Notes under the pieces: generated by a model
Seen by the model: only the letters and a program-made list of their open reading frames with translations
What the model was told of the DNA's origin: nothing
Databases searched by the model: none
Shown: piece by piece, positions 14,546 to 22,514 of the stretch
Numbering within the stretch: position 1 is the stretch's first letter
How the letters are laid out: each line of letters starts with the position of its first letter
Assembly (NCBI RefSeq): GCF_022565475.1
Contig: NZ_JAIUMR010000002.1
Coordinates: 286,398-350,397 of the forward strand
DNA from: Aliidiomarina sp.
Lineage (GTDB): Bacteria; Pseudomonadota; Gammaproteobacteria; Enterobacterales; Alteromonadaceae
Length of the DNA: 64,000 nucleotides
Reading direction: 5' to 3'
Translations under genes and position numbers: made by a program

Positions 14546-15739
14546 TTACCTTCGAGTTTCTTTAGCTGCTTGGAACGTCGGTAACGCCATAGCTTGACCT
14601 TGAGCGACAACGTGTCTACCACGACTCCAGACATGCTCGACTTTTAAAGTCTTGCTCTCCATTAAGACAATATCGGCATCATAGTTTGGTACAAGTCGAC
14701 CTTTGCGTTTCAAGCCCAAGTATCGAGCTGCATTTGTACTAACAGCGTGCGCCGCAACTGGAAGACTGATGTTGTAGTCGAGTACGGCGCTGACGAAAGC
14801 AGAGTATAGGCTACTCACTCTCCCGACTTGCAGTCCAACTAAGTTTCCGTGTTTATCAAAATCAGGCAGGCTTGCGTTCCCGTCAGAACTGAACGAGATT
14901 TGTTTAAAGTCTAATCCGTCCTCTAAGGCAGTGGCCAATGCGTGAGCAGCAGTGAGTTCTCCTTGAGAGACCAGTTCTGGAGTGGTACTGGCGGTAACAT
15001 CGAGTACCACCCCATTCTTTGCGAGATCGTAACCATTGCGAAGTAGCTCAACTGAGCGGTTCATGTGCGTTGGATAGAACTGCGTTACCGGAACTGGATA
15101 GTTTTGAATAACCTGCCGAATCAAATCTAGTTTTTCACGGCCCTCACCAACATGCAGGAAAACGATGCCTCGCTTTCCTGCAAGCATACCTCCAACTCGA
15201 GCGTCGGAAGCAAGGCGAGCAAGTTCGTGCATACTCGGGTGAGATCCACGATGATCGGCAATAGCGACCTCACCGACACCGATGAATTTATCAATCAATA
15301 AAATGTCTTCGCGCACGGAACTAAGTACGGTTTTTACCGGAAATTCATAAGAGCCTGTGTAGCAATAGACAGAGACTCCTTCATGATCCAACGCATGCGC
15401 TTTTGCCAGAAGATCCGGCAAGCTGCGTGTTGTTGCGTCGGTTCCAAGACCGGCAACTAGTGTTGTAACACCATATAAAATTGCTTCCGTGAGTTCCATC
15501 TCCGGTGTTCGTGTGTGAAATCCACCTTCACCGCCACCACCAGTAATATGGGCCAACGGGTCTACGAATCCCGGTAACGCAATCATTCCGTTTGCGTCAA
15601 TTAATGTTACGTTAACTCCTATCGAAGAGAGCGAAATAGCTGATCCGATAGCAGCGATGCGTCCATCGCAGATGAGAATATCTTGGTAGCCTACATCTTC
15701 CGGCGCAAATACGTGCGCGTTCTTAATTAAAGTGAGCAT
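14546..15739 (-). CDS. iadA: Isoaspartyl dipeptidase (beta-aspartyl peptidase) with altered metal site
   Basis: A 397-residue amidohydrolase of the IadA family, which cleaves beta-aspartyl dipeptides. Family motifs: APEDVGYQDILI, GGGGEGGFHTRTPE, GVGEVAIADHR, FLHVGEG (His196), PTHMNR (His225) and SSDGNAS (Asp286). Glu157 stands where E. coli has the carboxylated lysine, a known family variant. Unusually, the HxH pair reads DPLAH, so the first histidine is Leu62 and only His64 remains. It is the last gene of a minus-strand set with the permease (gap of four bases) and receptor. Next to a secreted cyanophycinase, its likely substrate is beta-Asp-Arg, giving Asp and Arg. The substrate is inferred from context. 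Its stop is ten bases from the convergent EAL gene. Confidence 0.87.
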   Translation of the reverse strand: MLTLIKNAHVFAPEDVGYQDILICDGRIAAIGSAISLSSIGVNVTLIDANGMIALPGFVDPLAHITGGGGEGGFHTRTPEMELTEAILYGVTTLVAGLGTDATTRSLPDLLAKAHALDHEGVSVYCYTGSYEFPVKTVLSSVREDILLIDKFIGVGEVAIADHRGSHPSMHELARLASDARVGGMLAGKRGIVFLHVGEGREKLDLIRQVIQNYPVPVTQFYPTHMNRSVELLRNGYDLAKNGVVLDVTASTTPELVSQGELTAAHALATALEDGLDFKQISFSSDGNASLPDFDKHGNLVGLQVGRVSSLYSAFVSAVLDYNISLPVAAHAVSTNAARYLGLKRKGRLVPNYDADIVLMESKTLKVEHVWSRGRHVVAQGQAMALPTFQAAKETRR

Positions 15740-15743
15740 GGGT

Positions 15744-17198
15744 TTAATATCCTATGAGAACGGCGATAATGACAAAGGCAGTTGCCATGCCTGCGAGGAG
15801 CAATTGAAACTTCCATATAGCTTTCAACCAACTCGCCCAATCGAGCTTGACTGCACCAAGACAGCCGATTAATGCTGCGGATGTAGGAACAATGATATTA
15901 GTAAGACCATCACCAAGCTGAAATGCAAGTACTGCGGTTTGACGACTAATTCCAACTAAGTCTGCCAAAGGTGCCATGATCGGCATCGTTAATGCCGCTT
16001 GCCCCGAGCCCGAAGTCATAAAGAAGTTAAACGTGCCTTGAAAAAATAACATACTGACTGCTGCAAATGGTTCAGTAAGTTGTCCTAATCCATTTCCAGC
16101 AAAGTGTAATATGGTATTTAGAGTAGATGGCTCTGTTGGTTCATTGCCGCCAAGGACAAGTATAATTCCTTTCGCGAAGCCGACAATTAGTGCCGCTGGT
16201 AATAGGTCTTGAGCTCCTCGAACAAAAGCTTGGGACATAGTATTAGCAGAGAATCTGCGGCCGACAACAGCAACGATGCCAATAATTATGCCGATCACGA
16301 AGAACTGACTAGCGAGTTCTGGAATGTAGTAACCGCGAGCGACCACTCCCCAAATTACCCAAACGAGGCCCAAGCTAAACAGACTTAGAATGACAATATC
16401 GAGTCGAGTAAACGAGATTTCGGGGGCCATTTTATCCGTGTCCGCCGCTGAGAGGTGAGGCGTTGGCGAACGATGTCTAGCTGCATAGCACAACGTAAAA
16501 CCAATACCAATGCTCGTGAGAAAAAACCATAGAAGCATACGATAGCCTGCACCAGACAGAAGCGGAACGTCAGCTATTCCCTGCGCAATTGCGACGCTGA
16601 ATGGATTCATCCAAGAAGTGGCGAATCCAATTTGAGTCGCGACATATGTAACCAGAACGACTGTGACTTTATCGTATCCAAGCTTGGTCATGACGGGTAG
16701 TAATACCAGGCAGAATGCAATTGCTTCCTCGCCCATCCCAAAGATCGCTCCTCCAAGTGAAAACACAGTAAAGATCAGAATTAAAAAAATTTGTTGGTAA
16801 CTTTGAGTGCGTTGAATCAGAGTTAATATACCCCGTTCAACACTTGACGTTTGAACTATAATTCCGAAAGCTCCCCCGACAATTAAAATGAAAGCCATCA
16901 CACCAATAGCGCTGCCCCATTTTGTTCCCGACACAAGGCCTTCAAAAGGAATATTCGCGACACCAATTTCACCACCTTCTGCAAACCATGGTAAGGATGG
17001 CTGCCGTTCGGCCGATTGGTATGAATCCGGTATAAGAACCTCGCGAGATTGCACACCTTGAGATGTTTCTTGCTCTATGATCGCAGTACTAAAGTTACCA
17101 GCAGGAATGGTCCAATTTAGAACCACTGCTAACATAGCGACAAAAAACAAGATAACGAAAGTGTCAGGCACGCGCGAATGATTGGCCTGCTGAGTCAT
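15744..17198 (-). CDS. YfcC-family inner-membrane permease, putative beta-Asp-Arg importer
   Basis: A 484-residue polytopic protein with about twelve hydrophobic segments. It looks like the YfcC family of the DcuC/ion-transporter superfamily: N-terminal PDTFVILFFVAML, then GGAFGIIVQT, GMGEEAIAFC, the central FATSWMNPFSVAIAQ and C-terminal FQLGDGLTNIIVPTSA. Family members are linked to amino-acid or peptide-like substrates, but few are tested. It lies four bases upstream of iadA and follows the TonB-dependent receptor by 72 bases. The set suggests transport of beta-aspartyl dipeptides from periplasm to cytoplasm; this substrate is my inference. By eye the gene looks more A/T-rich than ubiD or rho, which would fit transfer. 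Confidence 0.82.
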   Translation of the reverse strand: MTQQANHSRVPDTFVILFFVAMLAVVLNWTIPAGNFSTAIIEQETSQGVQSREVLIPDSYQSAERQPSLPWFAEGGEIGVANIPFEGLVSGTKWGSAIGVMAFILIVGGAFGIIVQTSSVERGILTLIQRTQSYQQIFLILIFTVFSLGGAIFGMGEEAIAFCLVLLPVMTKLGYDKVTVVLVTYVATQIGFATSWMNPFSVAIAQGIADVPLLSGAGYRMLLWFFLTSIGIGFTLCYAARHRSPTPHLSAADTDKMAPEISFTRLDIVILSLFSLGLVWVIWGVVARGYYIPELASQFFVIGIIIGIVAVVGRRFSANTMSQAFVRGAQDLLPAALIVGFAKGIILVLGGNEPTEPSTLNTILHFAGNGLGQLTEPFAAVSMLFFQGTFNFFMTSGSGQAALTMPIMAPLADLVGISRQTAVLAFQLGDGLTNIIVPTSAALIGCLGAVKLDWASWLKAIWKFQLLLAGMATAFVIIAVLIGY

Positions 17199-17270
17199 TA
17201 CAACTTACCTCGATGTCGTATGGCGGACTATGAATCTGCGAGGACCACGGGAGTGGTCCCCGCGATACAT

Positions 17271-20042
17271 TTAAAAACGATATGTCGCGCTTAAGCGATA
17301 GTAACGACCCATCGTATCATGATTGAAGTGATCGACATTGGCGCTTGTTCCATAAGCAAACGGAGCTTGACGATCGAATAAGTTCTCAACGTTAAATCTC
17401 AATGTTAGGTTTTCACTCAGATCATAGCCTAAGGTTGCATTGACTTTCGTCCAGCTGGGGACTTTTCGGTCGGCACTAATTCCAAGTCGCTCTAAGTCAG
17501 CTACCCGGAATGCTTCGATATCGTCGTCATATCCACTTGTATATTGGATGCGAATGTTACCGAACCAATCATCGCGACTCCAACGCAGAGTATTAGTCAA
17601 CACCGTACGCGGATAGCGAAAACTGCCTGCTAACTGTTCAACATCTGCGTTCTGTGAGAGTTGGCGATCGAACTTTAACAGAACGGTTAAATCGACTAAC
17701 CATGTAAAACGTGCCACACCGTCAATATCGAAATAATGGGTGTAAGTTGCATCAATACCGCGCGTTTTCTGTGTACCAAGGTTCTCGAGTTGCAAGTGAA
17801 CATCTCCAGCGAGTCGGCTCGTTACGATGCCAACGCCGTTTGCATCACATTCTTCGAAGCCAATACCTTGACTTACTGTCGCTGGTAATTCACCGCAGAA
17901 GCGTAGACTAGGATCACTAAGGCTTCGTCTTAACAAAAATTCACCATCGACACCAACAATATTTTTGTGATCAAACTGCCAGTAATCCATAGTAAGCGTA
18001 ATGTCGCGATTCACACTCCAAGCGAAACCCGCGCTGAAAGACTCAGAATCTTCCGCTTCTAAATTTTCGTTACCGAACACTTTGGTTAGAATATTGGTTT
18101 CAATCTGTGTTTCGCCGCAATAGTTTCCTCGAAACTCATCTTTACACTCTAGGTTAAATGAGCTGAGTGTGATTTCAGCTCCAACTTGACTCAATGACGG
18201 AGCGCGAAATGATTGAGCCCAAGATGCGCGAGTAATGAAGTCGTCGGTTACTTGATAGCGTAGGCCAATTTTAGGATTAAATTCACCGCCAAAGTCGTCA
18301 TAGTAATCGTAACGGCCAGCGATTTGAGCATCTAATTTTTCGGAAATCGGTACGAATAATTCAGCGAATGCAGCCCATTGACTCCGACTCGCTCGCGCTC
18401 CAGTAGAGCCGAACCCAATTACTCCCGGAGTGTAATTGTTTTCGAAGGTACCTCGCGCTAATGGATCTGGTGTGTCGGTCACCTCCTCGCGACGAGCTTC
18501 AATACCCACCGCAGCGGCTAGCGTGCCGTGAGAAAGCTCATATAGATCACCCGAGGTTCTAAAATCGATACTGTATAACTTTGAGAGCCCGTTTCGTGGT
18601 AACTGCTCTTGCAGAAGATCTAAGACTTCAGAAGAATTTTCTGCTTGGCCACCAAATGGGTTGTACCATAGTCCGCCACTGCTTGGACTACAGGAAATGC
18701 TGCCGTCAGCGCATAGTTCACCAAATAGAGCTGCTTCAAAACGACTTCGATTATAGATGCCGGCTTCAGCGCGCTGCTCAGATCGCGATTCAGAGTATGT
18801 TCCGGCGGCTTCCCAGAACCAGCTACCCCAATTCCCCTCTAAACCGGAAACCAATCGTAAACTTTCGGTTTCGTTACTGATCGTGCGGCCGACAGGAAAA
18901 CGGCCCCATCCGCGAATTTCTCCGAGCGGAGCTTCACCAATAGAATCCCAAAGATCGAGGAAGCGGTCGCGAAGCTCAGCCGGCATATTTGGATGGTCAA
19001 AGGCTACGTCATAACCGCTCCACGGCGCGGCCGTCGAGTTACTTGTGGCTTTGGTTTGGGTATACATGAATTCGTTAAACCAAGTCACTGAATCAAATTG
19101 ATGCGTCAACATGAAGCCGGTGCCGATAGACTCTAGCGCAGTATAGGTGGGCATCACTGCATTTTGGTTATATTCGCAGTACTCACCAAAACTACCAACG
19201 TTAGCTAGCTCAGCAGGGCAGGTTGCTTCAACATAATCGTCATCATCAAAAAAACGAGTATTCCAACTCGGATAGATTCCTTGCTGACTTGGAAAAAAGC
19301 TATTGGCTGTGCGACTACGATCGCGGTCAAAAAGTGGCTTTCGATCGTAATAGTCGAAAAATACAGTTACATTGGTGTCATTAAAGTTTCGGCCCGCAAT
19401 TATGTTTACATTTGCTTTCCCGTCGTCAGAACTTGCTTCTGAATTGCCGTAACTAACCGAAACTTCTGCACCTTCAAAATCACGTCGCAGAATGTAATTG
19501 ATTACGCCTGCGATGGCATCGGCGCCATAGGTTGCAGAGGCTCCGGTGGCAAGAATGTCAATTCGTTCAATTGCAGATAATGGGATGGAATTGATATCGA
19601 CGAAGTTCTCAAAATTATTGGCAAATGAGCTTCCGCTCACGCGCCGGCCGTTAACTAGTGTAAGTGTTGAGGATGCTCCGAGACCGCGCAATGATGCTGC
19701 GGCTTGACCGACGGGCGAGTCCCCTTGCAATGCACCGCTGGCAAAGGTTGAAAAGCTTCCTTCACCGCCGCGAGTTTGGCCGACTTCACGAAGTAATTCG
19801 CTTACAGTTGTCGCCGATGAGTTTCTGATATCGTCTTCACCAATTGATATCAATGGCTGAGCGCCTTCAAGATCGACGCCTCGTATTTGAGAACCGGTTA
19901 CGAGAATCCTTTCGACACGTTCACTAGGTGGAGTTACTTCCTCTGCTTCACTTTCGTCATTCGCCCACGCTGAGTTCATCGCTAATACGAGAGCTGAAAC
20001 TGTGAATCCAAGAGTTGGTTTTAATATTGTGTGGTTTTTCAT
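17271..20042 (-). CDS. TonB-dependent outer-membrane receptor, putative cyanophycin-dipeptide uptake
   Basis: A 923-residue TonB-dependent receptor. Signal peptide: residues 1-27, cleaving after AWA. Then ERILVTGSQIRG near the TonB box, a plug domain (SLRGLGASSTLTLVNGRR, ERIDILATGASATYGADAI, GVINYILRR) and a long beta-barrel ending in the aromatic strand YYRLSATYRF. Several loops have paired cysteines, as in CphE-era marine receptors with large extracellular loops. No iron, siderophore or cobalamin genes are near. It is the first gene of the minus-strand set with the permease and iadA and is divergent from the cyanophycinase, so I infer uptake of beta-Asp-Arg dipeptides or short cyanophycin fragments. 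Confidence 0.88.
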   Translation of the reverse strand: MKNHTILKPTLGFTVSALVLAMNSAWANDESEAEEVTPPSERVERILVTGSQIRGVDLEGAQPLISIGEDDIRNSSATTVSELLREVGQTRGGEGSFSTFASGALQGDSPVGQAAASLRGLGASSTLTLVNGRRVSGSSFANNFENFVDINSIPLSAIERIDILATGASATYGADAIAGVINYILRRDFEGAEVSVSYGNSEASSDDGKANVNIIAGRNFNDTNVTVFFDYYDRKPLFDRDRSRTANSFFPSQQGIYPSWNTRFFDDDDYVEATCPAELANVGSFGEYCEYNQNAVMPTYTALESIGTGFMLTHQFDSVTWFNEFMYTQTKATSNSTAAPWSGYDVAFDHPNMPAELRDRFLDLWDSIGEAPLGEIRGWGRFPVGRTISNETESLRLVSGLEGNWGSWFWEAAGTYSESRSEQRAEAGIYNRSRFEAALFGELCADGSISCSPSSGGLWYNPFGGQAENSSEVLDLLQEQLPRNGLSKLYSIDFRTSGDLYELSHGTLAAAVGIEARREEVTDTPDPLARGTFENNYTPGVIGFGSTGARASRSQWAAFAELFVPISEKLDAQIAGRYDYYDDFGGEFNPKIGLRYQVTDDFITRASWAQSFRAPSLSQVGAEITLSSFNLECKDEFRGNYCGETQIETNILTKVFGNENLEAEDSESFSAGFAWSVNRDITLTMDYWQFDHKNIVGVDGEFLLRRSLSDPSLRFCGELPATVSQGIGFEECDANGVGIVTSRLAGDVHLQLENLGTQKTRGIDATYTHYFDIDGVARFTWLVDLTVLLKFDRQLSQNADVEQLAGSFRYPRTVLTNTLRWSRDDWFGNIRIQYTSGYDDDIEAFRVADLERLGISADRKVPSWTKVNATLGYDLSENLTLRFNVENLFDRQAPFAYGTSANVDHFNHDTMGRYYRLSATYRF

Positions 20043-20533
20043 ATCAAACCTCTGGCAATTCTGATGAATCGCTGCTTCGGGTTAAAAAACCTGAGGGTGC
20101 CAGCGATGTCATGATTAAGAATGCGTGTCATCGATGGATTACAGCGCGAAGTACACGAGGACGCATCCAGGACAACAAGAAACTAATTGCTAAAACTAAA
20201 CAACGATAGAATTGCGGATGTTCGAGCATTGGGCACGAGCAGGCCGCGGTAAAAAAGGTGTTTACCAGCGGTTCTTCCTATTCGTTCCACCACTCGGAGA
20301 GGTAGTAACTCCGATAATGATAGCTAGATAATTTTGCTGCCTTCTTCAACATGGTGTTGATAAATTCTCGCTATCTCAAAGTTTAACAAGCTCACGTCAT
20401 CTTGTTTGGACAAGTAGACTGAAATGAGCGTTGACTTATTTAAAGATTTAGCATTAGTTTTAAAAAGAGTCAACATAAGTAGATTTTTTGTTATCACAAC
20501 AAGCGATTGTGTCGTTAATATTCGGAGTAAGCA
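20043..20533. promoter_or_regulatory. Divergent intergenic region of the cyanophycin locus
   Basis: A spacer of 491 bases with divergent promoters for the receptor set and the cyanophycinase. It is A/T-rich, especially 20320-20520. I found no convincing -35/-10 pair and no known operator; a short inverted repeat CTTGTTTGGACAAG lies at 20401-20414. A 64-codon frame at 20015-20209 overlaps the receptor start and is probably chance. A GGAG (20524-20527) lies before the GTG of the cyanophycinase. Confidence 0.5.
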
Positions 20534-22225
20534 GTGAGCAGAGTTATTATTCGTTTTTGGATTGCCGTTGTCACTTTAGGGCTATTGTGTTGGGAAATGT
20601 TCCCAGCTCACGCCAAATCAGAAGGTGAGATTCCAGAGCAGTGGAATTTGATGCTTGTTGGTGGCTCCATGAATACGTGTTCAAGCATGTCATTGCGTCG
20701 CTGTAAAGAGACCGATTGGGTTGACCCTGCGACGATGAGAACGGAGATGAATGTTGATTTAAGTGGTGACCGCTTAGCAGGTTTGCTTGCTAGTCCACTT
20801 TGGCAACGCGATCCTGAAACTGAACAGGAAATCGCTCAAACGCTCACGCGTATATCCCGGCATTTCGGCGAAGAGATAGTGAGTTTGTCGGGTTTTAGGC
20901 GCTTTTTCGCTGAACTTTATCCGAGTCTTTGGCGCGCGCTGACTACTGAACAGTGGCAGGCTATTCGTGACTATTTACAAGCTGCAGAAAGAGCATCGGT
21001 TAGCGAACTCAGTCAACTTGAGTTAAGTGTCGAACGACACGGGGCAGAACTTTTTCATACATTTGCCCAACGTGCGACAGAAATTGCGCAAGCCGAAGGA
21101 GAAGCCCCTCTTGTATTAGTTGTCACTGCCTCTGGAAGAGATAGCTTCGATGCGGTTGATTTCTATATTAGTAGTTTTTCTCAAACAGGTGTCAATGTTG
21201 AATGGTTGCCGATTGACGCTGCATTTGCGCAGGCGGTGTTTAGTAGTCAATGTGAAAACCTTGCGGGTTTGAGAGCTCAATACCAGCATGCATATGATCG
21301 TGAGCGTGTGTTTCCTTGGCTTGCCGAGTTTCAGTCTGAGTTTTGTTCGCAGCCTGAGAAACTCATAACTCTCATTGATCGTGCCCACGGGATATTTATC
21401 AACGGGGGCGACCAAAGCTTAACGCGTCAGTCTTTTATTTTATCTAATGGTTCTGAGTCTGCTTGGCTAAAACGTATTCGGGAACGTTTGCAGGAAGGTA
21501 AGATGATCGTTGGGGGCACGAGTGCAGGAACGGCGGTGATGACTGAAGCTGCAATGATTTCAAACGGAAGTAGCAGGGCAGCTCTAAAATATGGCGCTTT
21601 TGCCATAGCGAAACCTCCAGCAGCTGATTGCGAAGAGCTGAACCAGTGCAAAAAAGCTCCGGTAGCAGATGCATTGGCGTATCACCCAGAAGGTGGGATA
21701 GGTTTTTATGAATTTGGGCTCCTCGACACTCATTTCTCAGAGCGAGGTCGTCAGGCCCGCTTGCTTCAGCTTCTAGTTGATAGCAAGGCCAACTTAGCTG
21801 CAGGAATAGACGAAACTACTGCATTACTTGTAAACAGTCGAACAGGCGATTTTTGGGTTCAGGGTGCGAATGGCGTTTATCTGTTAGCGCAGGGAGAAAG
21901 AACTAAAGGTAGTCTAACTGGCCGATTTGCATATCTTCGAGATGGCACTCGCGGAAGGCTGAGTCTCAATGGTAATTTAGTTACTGAGTTACACTTTTCA
22001 GAGGAACAGAAGCATAAAACTGTCGAATCGGAGTTATCAAATTTTTTGCGAGATCGCTCAATAACCGCTGCATTGCAGAAGTGTTCAGAGCAAATTCTTT
22101 ACTATGATGAAAATGAAGATGTGCAAGTGATTCTTGCGAGTGATCAATTTACAAATATTGCTCATGCGGATAGCCGCTGTGAAATAGTTTGGGGAATTAT
22201 TCATTATCAATCGATTGGGCGTTGA
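20534..22225 (+). CDS. Secreted cyanophycinase (peptidase S51 family)
   Basis: 563 residues. Cyanophycinases are serine exopeptidases that cut the Asp-Arg storage polymer cyanophycin to beta-Asp-Arg dipeptides. Residues 1-27 form a signal peptide (cleavage after AHA), so the enzyme is exported, like extracellular CphE. Motifs: FINGGDQ (288-294), the nucleophile in GGTSAG (Ser330), DTHFSERGR (His400) and GIDETTAL (424-431). An insert of about 120 residues with helical character separates the first strand (MLVGGS) from the S51 core. The mature part has eight cysteines, fitting disulfides outside the cytoplasm. GTG start preceded by GGAG. Divergent from a receptor, permease and isoaspartyl dipeptidase. 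Gene symbol cphE would fit but I leave it open because localisation beyond the periplasm is inferred. Confidence 0.92.
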   Translation: MSRVIIRFWIAVVTLGLLCWEMFPAHAKSEGEIPEQWNLMLVGGSMNTCSSMSLRRCKETDWVDPATMRTEMNVDLSGDRLAGLLASPLWQRDPETEQEIAQTLTRISRHFGEEIVSLSGFRRFFAELYPSLWRALTTEQWQAIRDYLQAAERASVSELSQLELSVERHGAELFHTFAQRATEIAQAEGEAPLVLVVTASGRDSFDAVDFYISSFSQTGVNVEWLPIDAAFAQAVFSSQCENLAGLRAQYQHAYDRERVFPWLAEFQSEFCSQPEKLITLIDRAHGIFINGGDQSLTRQSFILSNGSESAWLKRIRERLQEGKMIVGGTSAGTAVMTEAAMISNGSSRAALKYGAFAIAKPPAADCEELNQCKKAPVADALAYHPEGGIGFYEFGLLDTHFSERGRQARLLQLLVDSKANLAAGIDETTALLVNSRTGDFWVQGANGVYLLAQGERTKGSLTGRFAYLRDGTRGRLSLNGNLVTELHFSEEQKHKTVESELSNFLRDRSITAALQKCSEQILYYDENEDVQVILASDQFTNIAHADSRCEIVWGIIHYQSIGR

Positions 22226-22250
22226 ATGCATTCGCCTTGGAAGCCCAAAC

Positions 22251-22278
22251 TTGCAAAGCAATCGCAATTCGTTATACT
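22251..22278 (+). promoter_or_regulatory. Candidate promoter of the thiamine salvage operon
   Basis: TTGCAA (22251-22256), 16 bases, then TATACT (22273-22278), about 30 bases before the TPP riboswitch. Both hexamers are close to sigma-70 consensus. Confidence 0.55.
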
Positions 22279-22308
22279 GCGGCCGCTGCAGTGAAATACT
22301 GACAGCAA

Positions 22309-22409
22309 ATTACCAAAGGGGTGCCTCGCTTTAATCCAAAGTGCGGCTGAGATACGTGTGTGAACCCTTTGCACCTGATCCGGTTAATACTGGCGTAGGG
22401 ATTGGTAAT
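22309..22409 (+). ncRNA. TPP riboswitch (THI element)
   Basis: Conserved thi-box bases are plain: GGGGTGC, GGCTGAGATA, ACCCTTTGCACCTGATCC, then GGTTAATACTGGCGTAGGGA. Helix P1 forms between ATTACCAA (22309-22316) and TTGGTAAT (22402-22409). It precedes a TonB-dependent receptor and thiamine transport and kinase genes, so it should switch off the operon when thiamine pyrophosphate is plentiful. No T-tract terminator follows it, so control at translation initiation is more likely; see the hairpin at 22473-22511. Confidence 0.96.
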
Positions 22410-22472
22410 GAACATCTGTAATCGCTTTGCTCACTCGACCCTGATTACACACCCACCAATTTACGCAGAACC

Positions 22473-22511
22473 GGATCTCATTCTTTATTTTGTATTAGGA
22501 AGAAGAGATCC
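22473..22511 (+). promoter_or_regulatory. Hairpin covering the receptor ribosome-binding site
   Basis: GGATCTC (22473-22479) pairs perfectly with GAGATCC (22505-22511); the right arm lies four to ten bases before the ATG at 22515 and includes part of the purine-rich ribosome site (AGGAAGAAGAG). This could be the expression platform of the upstream TPP riboswitch, acting by ribosome occlusion. Inference from sequence only. Confidence 0.45.
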
Positions 22512-22514
22512 AGC

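Noticed and set aside
20015..20209. 64-codon frame in the cyanophycin intergenic region
   Set aside because: It overlaps the receptor start on the other strand, has no ribosome site and shows no recognisable protein pattern.
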